This document shows, piece by piece, positions 1 through 10,346 of a DNA stretch of 64,000 bases. The position numbers were made by a program, and so were the translations under genes. A model generated the notes under the pieces. The model did no database searches. It was not told the origin of the DNA and was given only the letters and a program-made list of their open reading frames with translations. The DNA is taken from NCBI RefSeq assembly GCF_028548395.1, contig NZ_JAQQLA010000004.1, positions 496,001 to 560,000 on the forward strand, given 5' to 3'. Position 1 is the first letter of the stretch. Each line of letters begins with the position of its first letter. This DNA is from Vogesella indigofera (GTDB lineage Bacteria > Pseudomonadota > Gammaproteobacteria > Burkholderiales > Chromobacteriaceae).

Positions 1-3
1 TCA

Positions 4-543
4 GTGAATCGCAATATCCGCCCTTACGACGGCCATCAGCCGCAGATCGACGACTCCTGCTATATCGACCCCGCCGCGGTGGTGATCGGCGAGGTGGAGC
101 TTGCGGCCAACGTGTCGGTATGGCCGTGCGCGGTGGTGCGCGGCGACGTCAACCGCATCACCATCGGCGAAGGCAGCAATGTGCAGGATTTTGCCATGCT
201 GCACGTCAGCCACCGCAAGGAATCCGATCCGCTGGGCGCGCCGCTGGTGATCGGCAAGCACGTCACCATCGGCCATCACGTCACCCTGCACGGCTGCACC
301 ATCGGCAATGAAGTACTGGTCGGCATCGGCAGCATTATCCTCGATCGCGCGGTGATCGAGGACCGGGTGCTGATCGGCGCCGGCAGCCTGGTGCCGCCAA
401 ACAAGCGCCTGGAGAGCGGCTACCTGTACCTGGGCAACCCGGTGAAGCAGGTGCGGCCGCTGACCGAGGACGAGCTGGCCTACTTCCGGTATTCCGCCGA
501 GCACTACCTGAAGGTGATGCAGAAGCACAAAGCCAATCTGTGA
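4..543 (+). CDS. gamma-class carbonic anhydrase family protein (left-handed beta-helix)
   Basis: The protein (179 aa from the GTG at position 4) has hexapeptide-repeat spacing typical of a left-handed beta-helix, as in the YrdA/PaaY branch of gamma carbonic anhydrases. The region around VVRGDVNRITIG carries the conserved Arg-Gly-Asp and the later HVTIGHHVTLHGC stretch carries the metal-site histidines. The likely role is a cytoplasmic trimeric zinc or iron enzyme or an acyl-transferase-like protein; the substrate cannot be read from sequence. No in-frame stop precedes the GTG inside the window, so the true start may lie just upstream of base 1. A near copy of the dispersed repeat (TTGCGGCCAAC, 101-111) lies inside the gene and encodes Leu-Ala-Ala-Asn. 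Confidence 0.85.
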   Translation: MNRNIRPYDGHQPQIDDSCYIDPAAVVIGEVELAANVSVWPCAVVRGDVNRITIGEGSNVQDFAMLHVSHRKESDPLGAPLVIGKHVTIGHHVTLHGCTIGNEVLVGIGSIILDRAVIEDRVLIGAGSLVPPNKRLESGYLYLGNPVKQVRPLTEDELAYFRYSAEHYLKVMQKHKANL

Positions 544-551
544 CCAATTGT

Positions 552-578
552 GGCGCGGCCGGCGGCAAATGCCGCGCC
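552..578 (+). terminator. possible terminator hairpin after the gamma-CA gene
   Basis: GGCGCGGC (552-559) pairs with GCCGCGCC (571-578), 9 bases after the stop codon. There is no clear T-run, so it may be only a stable 3' hairpin. Confidence 0.35.
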
Positions 579-672
579 GCGCGCATTATTCATTACCAAG
601 GCATAAAACATTTGTAATACTGCAAGCATAAATAGCCAGTACCGGGCGCGCCACCCTTAACGGAGCCAAAAC

Positions 673-3570
673 GTGATGCCACAGGTTCTCCCCAGAAGCG
701 GACAGTCATTACAAGTATGGTTGACGGTGTTGATCTCGGTGCTGGTACTGGCCACCGCGGCCGCACTCGGTTTCTTCTACTACCGCGCGATGCAGAACCA
801 GCTGACGCTGGCGCAGCACAACCTGTTCCGCGCCACCAGCACCCTGATCACCGGCAATATCGAGCAGAGCGGCGCTGGTGCCGCCGCCACCACCAACCTG
901 CTGGCGCACTCTGCACTGGCGGAAACCTACAGCATGGAAGAGCGGGTGCTGTACACCGGACAGCTGGTGGCGGTGCTGCGCGGCAACCCGGCGCTGCAGG
1001 CGGTGTACATGGCCTACCCCAACGGCGACTTTTTCCTGCTGCGACGGCTGGACGACGTCGTGCGCCAGGCGCTGCCGGATGCCGCCCCCAATGCACGCTG
1101 GGCCAGACAGCTGGTGCAGCAGCAGCCGGATGGCGTCGCCGAGCAGCGCTTCAGCTTCCTCGACGACGCGCTGAACAGCGTGCAGCCGGAGCTGGTGCTG
1201 CGCCGGGTGTACGATCCGCGGCAGCGGCCGTGGTACCAGCAGGCGGTGGCCAATCATGGTGCCGCCGCCACCGAACCCTACCGCTTCAGCACCACCGGCC
1301 TGATCGGCCTCACCTACGCGCACCAGAACGGCGACGCCAGCGCGGTGGCCGGCGCCGACCTGCGCCTGCTGACGCTGGGCACCATCCTGCGCCACAACCT
1401 GCCCAGCGCCACGGCGCAGATGGCCATCGTCAACGCCGCGCACGACATCCTGGCCAGCACCCATACCGACGAACGCGATCCGCGTCCGGTCAAGCTCGGC
1501 GAGAGCGCGCCGTCGGCACTGGCGACGCTGGGCACGCAATGGCACCCCGGCAAGCCGCCACCGGCGGTGATCGAGTGACAAGGCCAGCAGTGGCACGTGG
1601 CGGTGTCGGCGCTGCCCGGCGGCAGCCGCCAGCAGCTGGTGATGGTGATGCCGGAACACGAGCTGTTCGCCGCCGGCCGCGAAGTGGCCGAGCGCGCGGC
1701 GTGGATTCCGCTGCTGATCCTGCTGCTGATGTTGCCGTTGGGCTGGCTGTTGTCGCGCCTCTTGAGCCAGCCGCTGCGGCAGCTGGTGGCCGCCTCCGGC
1801 CGCATCCAGTCGCTGGATTTTTCCGACAGCAGCCTGCCACCCAGCCCGGTGCGCGAGCTGAACGAGCTGATGGCGGCGTCGGAGGCGATGAAGGTCACCA
1901 TCCGCGACTTCATCGGTCTCAGCCGCGACATGGTCGCCGAGAACGCGCTGGAGCAGCTGCTGGGCACCGTGCTGCAATCGACCATGCACGCGCTGCCGGC
2001 ACAGCGTGGCGGGCTGTGGCTGATGGATGGTGCGCAGCTGGCGCCGTCCATCAGCCGCGACGAGCACGAGCAGCCGCTGCAGCTGGGCAAGCTGCCGCTG
2101 GACGACGCGCTGCTGCTGGACACGCTGGCCGCCAGCGCGCCACAACAGATTGCGGCCAACCCGGCGCTGATCCCGGTGGAGATGCGCAGCCTGCTGGGCG
2201 AGGACACCCGGCAGCTGATCCTGCTGCCGCTGCGGCTGGAGTCGCAGGAACTGCTCGGCCTCCTGGTGCTGGCCAGCAGCGAGAGCATCGCCCACACCCA
2301 GAGCGGCCACCGCATCCACTACCTGCAGGCACTGGTCGGCTTTGCCGCCATCGCCATCGACAACCGCCGCCTGGCCTCGGCGCTGCAGCAGCTGATGAAC
2401 GCGCTGGTGGAGCTGATCGCCGGCGCCATCGACGCCAAGTCGCCGTACACCGGCGGCCACTGCCAGCGGGTGCCGGAACTGGCGCAGGCGCTGGCCGAGG
2501 CCGCGCACCAGAGCCAGCAGGGGCCGTTTGCCGGCTTCCGGCTCAGCGCCGCCGACCGCGAGGCGCTGTACATCGCCAGCTGGCTGCACGACTGCGGCAA
2601 GGTCACCACCCCGGAGTACGTGGTCGACAAGGCCACCAAGCTGGAAACGCTGTACGACCGCATCCATGAGATCCGCATGCGCTTCGAGCTGCTGAAGCGT
2701 GACGCCGATGTCGCCTACTGGCAGGGCCTTGCCGCCGGCGAGGACGCCGCGCTGCTGAAAGAGCAGTGCGAGCGGCAGAAGGCGCAGCTGGACGACGACT
2801 TCGCCTTCGTCGCGCGCTGCAACCTGGGCGGCGAATTCATGGACGACGCCGACCTGGCGCGGCTGCAACAGATCGCCGCTCGCCGCTGGACGCGCACGCT
2901 GGACGACCGCCTGGGGCTGGGGCCGATGGAACGCGCGCGGCTGGCCGGCATCGCCGTGCCGTCGCTGCCGGTCGAGGAAAACCTGCTCGCCGACAAGCCG
3001 GAACACCGCATCGCGCGCAGCGGCGCGGACACGCTGCCGGCCGACAACCGCTGGGGCTTCAAGGTCAAGGTGCCGGAGCTGCGGTACCACAAGGGCGAGC
3101 TGACCAACCTGTCCGTCCGCCGCGGCACGCTGACCGAGGAAGAGCGCTACAAGATCAACGCCCACATCACCGAAACCATCAAGATGCTGCACGCGCTGCC
3201 CTTCCCCGCCCACCTCGCCCACGTGCCGGAGATCGCCGGCGGCCACCACGAACGCATCGACGGCAAGGGCTACCCGCGCGGCCTGAGGGGCGAGGACATG
3301 AGCGTGCTGGCACGGGTGATGGCCATCGCCGACGTGTTCGAGGCGCTGACCGCCGCCGACCGCCCGTACAAGCCGGCCAAGCCGCTGTCGGAGGCGCTGC
3401 AGATCATGCGCAAGATGGCGGAGGACGGCCACCTCGACCCGGAGCTGTACCAGCTGTTCCTCGACAGCGGCATCTGGCGCCACTACGCCGGGCGCTATCT
3501 GGCCGCCGCCCAGGCCGACGTCGCCGACAGCCACGCCTACCGGCCGCGGCAAAGCCTGCATCAACACTGA
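673..3570 (+). pseudogene. cache-HAMP-GAF-HD-GYP phosphodiesterase interrupted by an in-frame TGA
   Basis: Two pieces, 673-1578 (301 aa) and 1597-3570, lie in the same reading frame and are separated by one TGA at 1576-1578. Read through, they form a 965-residue protein: TM helix at about residues 13-35, a periplasmic cache-type sensor region to about 340, a second TM helix at about 344-365, HAMP, a GAF-like segment, then HD-GYP. His-Asp is at about 639-640 (LHDCGK), HHE at 858-860 and GYP at 866-868. The HD and GYP motifs are about 225 residues apart, much more than the usual spacing, so there is an insert of roughly 150 residues. The family hydrolyses cyclic di-GMP. The stop falls within the cache region and would separate the sensor from the enzyme. 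It looks like TGG to TGA (the flank reads VIE-stop-QGQQWHV). It could be a true nonsense mutation or a sequencing error. The downstream piece has no obvious ribosome binding site. Confidence 0.85.
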
Positions 3571-3713
3571 GCCGGCGTCACCAAAACGTCACCCACAACG
3601 GCTAGGGTGCTACTGCGGCAACGCAGCAGGCGCCATGACGGCCAAGTTAACACGTCATATCCCGGTAATGTCGCCGCCCTACACTGCGCGCATCTTGAAG
3701 GGATCAATTGAAA

Positions 3714-5366
3714 ATGACGCTGGTAAAACGCCTGTGGCTAACCGTAGCCTTTACCCTTGGCTGTCTGATCGTGGTGATGCTGCTCAGCAGCCAGCAGCTG
3801 CTGTCGCTGCGCCACCAATTTGCCGACTATCGCGAGCGGCAGCAGCTGTCCACCCACCTGCAGACGCTGAAGGCGGAGGTGCTGTCACTGGCACGCGCCG
3901 ATCCGCTGCTGGAAGACACCGCGCCGCGGCTGGCGCGGGTGCAGCAGAACGTCGGCAAGCTGATCCCGGCGATCAGCCAGGCACTGCCGCCCGCCAGCCG
4001 CCAGGTGTTCGCCGGCAAGGCACAGGGCTACTGGCAGGAGTTTGCCAAGAACCTGCGCTCGGCGCTGACCATCGCAGAAACCGCGCCGGAAGACGCGCTG
4101 TCGATCCCGGAGCGCGCCTACAGCCTCAGCATCGTGCCGCTGGTCAACCTGATCGACAGCACGCTGGATAACGAGCAGCGCCAGCTGGCCAGCGCCGAAA
4201 GCGCGATGGCGCAGGCGATGCTGCAACTGGTGCTGCTGGTGCTGGGGCCGCTCGGCGTCGCCAGCGTGGCGGTGGTGCTGTCGCAGGTTCTGCTGGCACA
4301 ACGGCTGAAGAAGCAGATCGCCGCGATGCAGCACGCCGCCGACCTGCTCGGCGAGGGCCAGCTCAGTACCCGGCTGCCGGTCAGCGGCCGCGACGAGCTG
4401 TCGCAGGCCGCCGGTCACATCAACCGCTTCCTCGACAAGCTCAGCGAGCTGCTCGGCACCGTGCGCAGCAATGCCGCCGGCAGCGAGCGCGAGGCGCAGG
4501 ACATCCTCGACCTCACCCACCACGTGATCGGCACCACCCGCCAGCAGGCGGAAACCGCCGAGCACAGCAACCACGCCGCCAACGCGGTGGCCAGCTCGGC
4601 CGAGGAAATCGTCAGCCACATCCGCCGTGCGCTGCAGGACGCCGACACCGCCACCGAGCGCACCGCCCACGCCCGCGAGCTGGCCGGCGACACCGCCGGC
4701 ACGCTGCAGGCGCTGGCCGGCCGCATCCAGGGCGCGGTGGGCGAGACCGAGCAGCTGAAGCACGCCATCTCCGACATCGCGCAGATCAGCAACATGATCC
4801 GCGACGTGGCGGAGCAGACCAACCTGCTGGCGCTGAACGCGGCGATCGAGGCCGCGCGTGCCGGCGAGCACGGCCGCGGCTTTGCCGTGGTCGCCGACGA
4901 GGTGCGCAAGCTGTCGGAGCGCACCTCCAGCGCCACCGCCGGCATCTTCGACACCCTGCTGCGCATCGAGGGCGCCACCAAGGCGCTGGCTGCCACCATG
5001 GACGCCGCGCACCAGGCCAGCCACGGCAGCGTGGTGGCGCAGACCTCGCTGGGCGAGGCGCTGCTGAGCATGGACAGCGCGCTGGTCACCATCAACCAGG
5101 TGCTGCGCGAGGTGGCGGAGGCCAGCCACCAGCAGAGCCAGGCCGGCGGCCACATCCGCAGCCGCGGCAGCGAGGTGTCGGCACTGGCCAGCGACATCTT
5201 CGGCAAGATGGAATCGCTGGCGCCGGCGATGGGGCGCTGGCGCGAGGTGTCGGCGCAGATGAACCGTGATCTGGCCTGGTTCCGCATCGACAGCCAGACC
5301 GGCGCCGCGGTACCGTTCTCGGCCAACAAACCGCGCTTCGAATCCCGCAATAGCGGCGCAGCCTGA
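3714..5366 (+). CDS. methyl-accepting chemotaxis protein
   Basis: A chemoreceptor of 550 aa from the ATG at 3714. AAGGGA at 3698-3703 fits this ATG; a TTG at 3708 is too close to it. It has an N-terminal TM helix (about residues 6-26), a helical periplasmic sensor of about 140 residues, a second TM helix (about 165-188), HAMP and a long cytoplasmic coiled coil. The hairpin tip is canonical: [20 protein letters not shown] followed by [18 protein letters not shown]. No C-terminal NWETF-like pentapeptide is present, so CheR/CheB would act without that tether. The ligand is not predictable. It stands alone after the HD-GYP gene and is closed by a strong terminator. Confidence 0.93.
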   Translation: MTLVKRLWLTVAFTLGCLIVVMLLSSQQLLSLRHQFADYRERQQLSTHLQTLKAEVLSLARADPLLEDTAPRLARVQQNVGKLIPAISQALPPASRQVFAGKAQGYWQEFAKNLRSALTIAETAPEDALSIPERAYSLSIVPLVNLIDSTLDNEQRQLASAESAMAQAMLQLVLLVLGPLGVASVAVVLSQVLLAQRLKKQIAAMQHAADLLGEGQLSTRLPVSGRDELSQAAGHINRFLDKLSELLGTVRSNAAGSEREAQDILDLTHHVIGTTRQQAETAEHSNHAANAVASSAEEIVSHIRRALQDADTATERTAHARELAGDTAGTLQALAGRIQGAVGETEQLKHAISDIAQISNMIRDVAEQTNLLALNAAIEAARAGEHGRGFAVVADEVRKLSERTSSATAGIFDTLLRIEGATKALAATMDAAHQASHGSVVAQTSLGEALLSMDSALVTINQVLREVAEASHQQSQAGGHIRSRGSEVSALASDIFGKMESLAPAMGRWREVSAQMNRDLAWFRIDSQTGAAVPFSANKPRFESRNSGAA

Positions 5367-5387
5367 CGCGGCACCGTCAGCAAACAC

Positions 5388-5417
5388 AAACGGCGCTCAT
5401 CTGCATGAGCGCCGTTT
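5388..5417. terminator. bidirectional rho-independent terminator
   Basis: A perfect 13-bp stem (AAACGGCGCTCAT, 5388-5400) with loop CTGC and a T-run on the plus side. It lies between the convergent chemoreceptor and tpx genes and can serve both. Confidence 0.9.
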
Positions 5418-5434
5418 TGTATTGCAGGTCGGCC

Positions 5435-5448
5435 TTGCGGCCAACCTT
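5435..5448 (-). repeat. uptake-sequence-like repeat, exact copy
   Basis: TTGCGGCCAACCTT, the reverse complement of AAGGTTGGCCGCAA, lies about 10 bases past the tpx stop codon. Confidence 0.8.
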
Positions 5449-5458
5449 GCCGGGTGAC

Positions 5459-5956
5459 TTAGAGTACGGCCAGTGCCGCGTCGTAGTCCGGCTCACTGCC
5501 GATCTCGGCCACCAGCTCGCTGTGCAGCACGGTGTCGTTCTCGTCCAGCACCACTACCGCACGCGCGGTAAGGCCGGCCAGCGGGCCGGAGGCCAGCTTC
5601 ACGCCGTAGGCTTCGGCAAATTCGGCGTGGCGGAAGGTGGACAGGTTGGCAACGCCGTCGATGCCTTCGGCGCCGCAGAAGCGCTTCTGCGCGAACGGCA
5701 GGTCGGCGGAGATGCATAGCACCGCCACGCCGTCGCGGCTGGCGGCCTTCTCGTTGAACTTGCGCACCGAGGTGGCGCAGGTCGGGGTGTCGATGGACGG
5801 GAAGATGTTGAGGATTTTCTTCTTGCCGGCGAAGGCGGCCAGGCCGACATCGGCCAGATCGCCATTGGTCAGGCTGAACGCCGGAGCCTTGTCGCCTTTG
5901 ACCGGCAGGGCGCCGGCCACGTCTACAGCATTGCCACGCAGGGTAACGGTTGCCAT
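5459..5956 (-). CDS. tpx: thiol peroxidase
   Basis: An atypical 2-Cys peroxiredoxin (165 aa) that reduces H2O2 and alkyl peroxides using thioredoxin. The peroxidatic cysteine is C60 in [11 protein letters not shown] and the resolving cysteine is C94 in KRFCGAEG, matching the C61/C95 pair of E. coli Tpx. Length matches the family. The start chosen is ATGGCAACC at 5956: an upstream in-frame ATG at 5974 lies at the ribosome binding site AAGGAAG and is therefore unlikely. The gene is monocistronic, convergent with the chemoreceptor gene, and followed by a copy of the dispersed repeat and the shared terminator. Confidence 0.95.
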   Translation of the reverse strand: MATVTLRGNAVDVAGALPVKGDKAPAFSLTNGDLADVGLAAFAGKKKILNIFPSIDTPTCATSVRKFNEKAASRDGVAVLCISADLPFAQKRFCGAEGIDGVANLSTFRHAEFAEAYGVKLASGPLAGLTARAVVVLDENDTVLHSELVAEIGSEPDYDAALAVL

Positions 5957-6037
5957 CGGATGCTTCCTTTTCAAAAGAAGGGTGGGTGATCAGCTGAGTG
6001 TGGGGCATGTGCCGCAGAATTCAACCCTGTTACCAAC

Positions 6038-6051
6038 AAGGTTGGCCGCAA
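6038..6051 (+). repeat. uptake-sequence-like repeat, exact copy
   Basis: AAGGTTGGCCGCAA lies between tpx and the downstream gene, just past the stop codon of the carboxymuconolactone decarboxylase-like gene. AACCCTGTT and AACAAGGTT on its left edge (6022-6043) can also pair. Confidence 0.8.
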
Positions 6052-6079
6052 GCCGTGCCTGTTTTACGTGTCGACCGCC

Positions 6080-6475
6080 CTACTCGTGCTCAGGCAGCGA
6101 CAGCCCCAGTTCGTCCAGTACCTCGCGCGCGGCGCGGAATGCTTCCACCGCTGCCGGCGCACCGGCGTATACCGCAGTGTGCAGCAGGGTTTCGCGGATT
6201 TCCACCAGGCTGGCGCCGTTGTTGATGGCGCCGCGAATATGGCCTTTCAGCTCCTGGCTGCGCCCCAGCGCCGCCAGCATGGCGCAGGTCAGCAGACTGC
6301 GCGTTTTCAGCTCCAGCCCGTCGCGCTGCCAGGTGCTGCCCCAGGCGTGCTCGTTGAGCCAGTCCTGCAGCGGGCGGTTGAAGCCGTCGAGACCGCTCAT
6401 CGCACGGCTGGCGAAGGCCTCGCCCATCACCTGCGTGCGCCGTGCCAGCCCCTGCTGTTTGTCCTGTTCGCTCAT
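6080..6475 (-). CDS. carboxymuconolactone decarboxylase family protein (PcaC-like)
   Basis: An all-helical protein (131 aa) of the CMD/AhpD-like superfamily. It resembles 4-carboxymuconolactone decarboxylase: the LKTRSLLTCAMLAALGR and LKGHIRGAINNG blocks and the ETLLHTAVYAG block are typical of PcaC, and the conserved histidine of LKGHIRGA is present. There is no CxxC motif, so an AhpD-type peroxidase role is unlikely. No other protocatechuate genes are nearby, so a role in that pathway is unproven. It is 22 bases downstream of the EamA transporter gene, with a GGAG ribosome binding site in the gap, so the two are probably co-transcribed. Confidence 0.85.
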   Translation of the reverse strand: MSEQDKQQGLARRTQVMGEAFASRAMSGLDGFNRPLQDWLNEHAWGSTWQRDGLELKTRSLLTCAMLAALGRSQELKGHIRGAINNGASLVEIRETLLHTAVYAGAPAAVEAFRAAREVLDELGLSLPEHE

Positions 6476-6497
6476 GCTGCTCTCCTTGCGTGGGGTT

Positions 6498-7397
6498 TCA
6501 GGTGTGGCTGCGCGTCGCCAGCGTGACGCCGGCCAGGATCAGCGTGATGCCGGCCAGGTGGTACAGCTGCAGTGCCTCGCCGAGGAACAGCATCGACAGC
6601 AGCGCGCCAAAGCCGGGCATCAGGTGGATGAACATGCCGGCCCGCGCCGCGCCGACGCGCGCCACACCCAGATTGTAGAAATAGTAGGCCGCCACCGACG
6701 GCAGGGTGCCGACGTAGGCAAAGGTGGCCAGCGTGGCGGCGTTCAGCGGCGTGTGGCGGCCGCTGGCCAGCTCCCAGGCAAACAGCGGCGCGATGCCGAT
6801 GAGGCCGATCGCCACCTGCAGCGTCAGCAGACCGATGCGGTGCAGCGCCGGCGGCATGCCGCGCAGCAGCAGCGTGTACAGCGCCCACGCCACCATCGCC
6901 AGGAACACCACCGCGTCGCCGCGGTTAATGTCGAGAGCGGCCAACCTGTGCCAGTCGCCGTGCGCCACCACCAGCAGCACGCCGGCAAAGGAAATCGCCA
7001 CCGCCAGCGCCTGGCGGCGGGCGATGGCCACGCCGAAGAACAGCGCGCCGAACAGCACGATCAGGATCGGGATGAAGGAATTGAGCAGCACCGCGTTGGT
7101 GGCGGCGGTGTACTGCAGGCCCCAGTAGGCCAGCGAATTGAAGCCGGTGACGCCGAGCAGCGCCAGGGCCAGCAGCCGGCGCCAGTACGGCAGCCACAGC
7201 GCGCGCTGGCGCCACGCCGGCGCGGCGCCGAACGGCAGCAGCAGGCACAGCGCGATGCTCCAGCGGGCAAAGGATAAGGTCATGGGCGCCACGCTGGCGT
7301 GCATCGCGCGCGCCAGCACGAAATTGCCGGACCAGAACAGCGCAGTCAGCGTCAGCAGCAGATAGGCCAGCCGCGGCGAGGGGAATGGTTTCGTCAT
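6498..7397 (-). CDS. EamA/DMT-family transporter (10 TM)
   Basis: A drug/metabolite transporter of 299 aa with about ten hydrophobic helices in two EamA repeats (roughly residues 10-140 and 155-290). Motifs include LFWSGNFVLARAM at the N-terminus and the GYGLQ-like YWGLQYTAATNAVLL segment. The family exports metabolites or amino acids in the inner membrane; the substrate is not predictable. It is the first gene of a probable two-gene unit with the CMD family gene. A partial repeat copy (GTTGGCCGCAAG) lies about 17 bases upstream of its start. Confidence 0.9.
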   Translation of the reverse strand: MTKPFPSPRLAYLLLTLTALFWSGNFVLARAMHASVAPMTLSFARWSIALCLLLPFGAAPAWRQRALWLPYWRRLLALALLGVTGFNSLAYWGLQYTAATNAVLLNSFIPILIVLFGALFFGVAIARRQALAVAISFAGVLLVVAHGDWHRLAALDINRGDAVVFLAMVAWALYTLLLRGMPPALHRIGLLTLQVAIGLIGIAPLFAWELASGRHTPLNAATLATFAYVGTLPSVAAYYFYNLGVARVGAARAGMFIHLMPGFGALLSMLFLGEALQLYHLAGITLILAGVTLATRSHT

Positions 7398-7463
7398 AGC
7401 CTGCTACCTTGCCACGTTGGCCGCAAGCCTGACAAGCTGCGCCATGGCAACAGACTGTTCATG

Positions 7464-7490
7464 AAAAAAAGCCGGGGCAATTGCCCCGGC
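7464..7490 (-). terminator. terminator of the sodium-solute symporter gene
   Basis: A 20-base perfect palindrome, GCCGGGGCAATTGCCCCGGC (7471-7490), is followed on the minus strand by a run of seven T, 34 bases beyond the stop codon. Confidence 0.9.
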
Positions 7491-7523
7491 CAGTCCCCTT
7501 CCCCAGGAGTACTTCTGCAATCG

Positions 7524-8957
7524 TCAGGCGCGCTGCACCTGCAGCTGACGCACGGCAAAGTGTTGCGGTGTCAGCGAGCCCAGCAGCATGCCCAGCACGC
7601 TGAGCAGCAGGCCGGCCAGCTGCGGCGGCCAGAACGCGTCGTCGGTGTAGCTCAGTTCCAGCGCCACCCAGCTCACCACCCCCAGCAGCATCGACAGCAG
7701 CGCGCCCTGCGTGGTGGCCCGCTTCCAGAACAGGCCGGCAAACAGCGGCACCACCGCCGCCACCAGCGTCACCTTGTAGGCATTGCCCACCATCTCGTAG
7801 ATGCTGGCATCGGAGTACAGGGCAAACGCGGTGGTGACGACCGCGGCGACCACGATGGACAAACGCATGGCCTTGATGAACTGGCGGTCGCTCATCTTGG
7901 GCATGAAGTGCTTGAGCACGTTTTCCACGAAGGTCACCGACGGCGCCATCAGCGTGCCGGAGGCGGTGGACATGATGGCCGACAGCAGCGCGCCAAAGAA
8001 CATGATCTGCGCGAACAGCGGCGTCTTGTCCAGGATCAGGCGCGGCAGCACCATCTGCGGATCGATACCCAGCTGGGTAGCCACCATTTTCGCGTCAATG
8101 ATGGAAGCGGCGCTGATCAGGAAGATCGGCAGCATGCAGAAAGTCAGGTACATGATGGCGCCCAGGATGGAGCCTTGGACCGCCACTTTCTCGTTCTTGG
8201 CCGACATCACGCGCTGGTACACGTCCTGCTGCGGAATCGAGCCCAGCATCATGGTCAGCGCCGCACCGATGAAGGCGACGATGCCTTTCGGACTGGTATC
8301 GTTGATGAAGGACAGCTTGTTCTCGCTGGCGGCCTTGGCCACCACCACGTCGAAACCGCCCGCCATGCCGGATACCAGCCACACCAGGTAGATCAGGCCG
8401 CCGACGATCACCGACATCTGCAGGAAGTCGGTGAATGCCACCGACAGCATGCCGCCGCACAGGGTATAGAACAGCACGATCACCGCGCCCAGCAGCGTGC
8501 CCTGGGTGGTGGTGATGGCGCCTTCGGACAGCACGTTGAACACCACACCCAGCGCCGTCATCTGCGCCGCGATCCAGCCCAGGTAGGACAGGATGATCAC
8601 CACGCTGGTGATGGCCTCCACGGTATTGCCGTAGCGGTTGCGGAAGAAGTCACCGATGGTGAGCAGATTCATGCGGTACAGCCGCTTGGCGAACAGCAGG
8701 CCGACCAGCATCAGACAGCCGAAGGAGCCGAACGGGTCTTCGACAATGCCGGCAAAGCCTTCCTGCAGAAAGGTGGACGGAATGCCCAGCACCGCCTCGG
8801 AGCCGAACCAGGTGGCGAACACCATCGCGGTGACCACCGGCAGCGGCATGCTGCCGCCGGCCGAGGCAAAGTCCTTGGCATTGTGAACACGCGTTGAAGC
8901 GTACAGGCCGATACCGACGGTAACAGCCAGATAGAGCACGACAAACCAGACAAGCAT
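7524..8957 (-). CDS. sodium:solute symporter family protein
   Basis: A polytopic inner-membrane protein (477 aa) with about 13 helices typical of the SSS family. The N-terminal block has DFASAGGSMPLPVVTAMVFA then TWFGSEAVLG, and a later FTDFLQMSVIVGG block matches the region of the PutP-like Na+ site. Substrate is uncertain. The start is supported by a strong ribosome binding site (GAGGAGAC) upstream of ATG at 8957. A TATAAT hexamer on the minus strand (9062-9067) could be its -10 box, with a weak TTGCTC -35 at 19-base spacing. It stands alone between terminators. Confidence 0.9.
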   Translation of the reverse strand: MLVWFVVLYLAVTVGIGLYASTRVHNAKDFASAGGSMPLPVVTAMVFATWFGSEAVLGIPSTFLQEGFAGIVEDPFGSFGCLMLVGLLFAKRLYRMNLLTIGDFFRNRYGNTVEAITSVVIILSYLGWIAAQMTALGVVFNVLSEGAITTTQGTLLGAVIVLFYTLCGGMLSVAFTDFLQMSVIVGGLIYLVWLVSGMAGGFDVVVAKAASENKLSFINDTSPKGIVAFIGAALTMMLGSIPQQDVYQRVMSAKNEKVAVQGSILGAIMYLTFCMLPIFLISAASIIDAKMVATQLGIDPQMVLPRLILDKTPLFAQIMFFGALLSAIMSTASGTLMAPSVTFVENVLKHFMPKMSDRQFIKAMRLSIVVAAVVTTAFALYSDASIYEMVGNAYKVTLVAAVVPLFAGLFWKRATTQGALLSMLLGVVSWVALELSYTDDAFWPPQLAGLLLSVLGMLLGSLTPQHFAVRQLQVQRA

Positions 8958-9327
8958 TACTTCCGTCTCCTCAATCCTTGGTAGCGTTGTCAGAATGATG
9001 ATCCGGCGGCACCCGCATCCTGCAGGGCTAGGCCGTACCTCACCTATGTAATTGTGCTGGCATTATAGCCAGCGCACCCCGCAAATGAGCAATTTTTTAA
9101 ACACTTCGCCGTAACAAAAAACAAAACCCCGACACCGTCACGGCATCGGGGTTTTGTATCTCGCCAGCAGCACCCGCCAGAAAAATCAAGTGATTTCATC
9201 GAGTTATAGCTAGATAGTACTGCGCAAAAGCGGGCGTATCGCCAGTGCCATGCACGACAGCAGCTGTGGCCTATTGTGCCTCAATCATGCGTTTTACTGT
9301 CGTCAATTATGTTAAACAATGACAAGG
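8958..9327. other. intergenic region with a promoter candidate and terminator
   Basis: No gene seen. The left part is the leader of the symporter gene, including a possible minus-strand -10 box at 9062-9067. The middle holds the terminator of the upstream hydrolase gene (9121-9157). The right part (9160-9327) is relatively AT-rich with no recognisable feature. Confidence 0.6.
9121..9157 (-). terminator. terminator of the metallo-hydrolase gene
   Basis: ACAAAACCCCGA pairs with TCGGGGTTTTGT, with an inner CCG/CGG stem. On the minus strand the stem is followed by a T-rich tract. Confidence 0.8.
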
Positions 9328-10194
<867 letters not shown>

Positions 10195-10346
10195 CGCGGC
10201 AGGCTCCTGAGGATAGGGTCGGTGGCAAAAGCGCATTATCGAGCAAGTGCTTGGTTTTGTCATGCCGCCGCGGCGATGCCCTTGCCCGGTGGCGGCGGCG
10301 ATGACATAGAATCGCTTACCCAACTTTTTGCCGCCACATCGCCACC

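Noticed and set aside
1576..1578. TGA as selenocysteine
   Set aside because: No SECIS-like hairpin is evident after it, the position is in a sensor domain, not a redox site, and the flank suggests Trp.
709..3567. 952-residue open frame on the minus strand over the HD-GYP gene
   Set aside because: Typical antisense shadow of a GC-rich gene: low-complexity Ala/Gln/Arg/Val/His composition, no motif, while the plus strand encodes clear domains.
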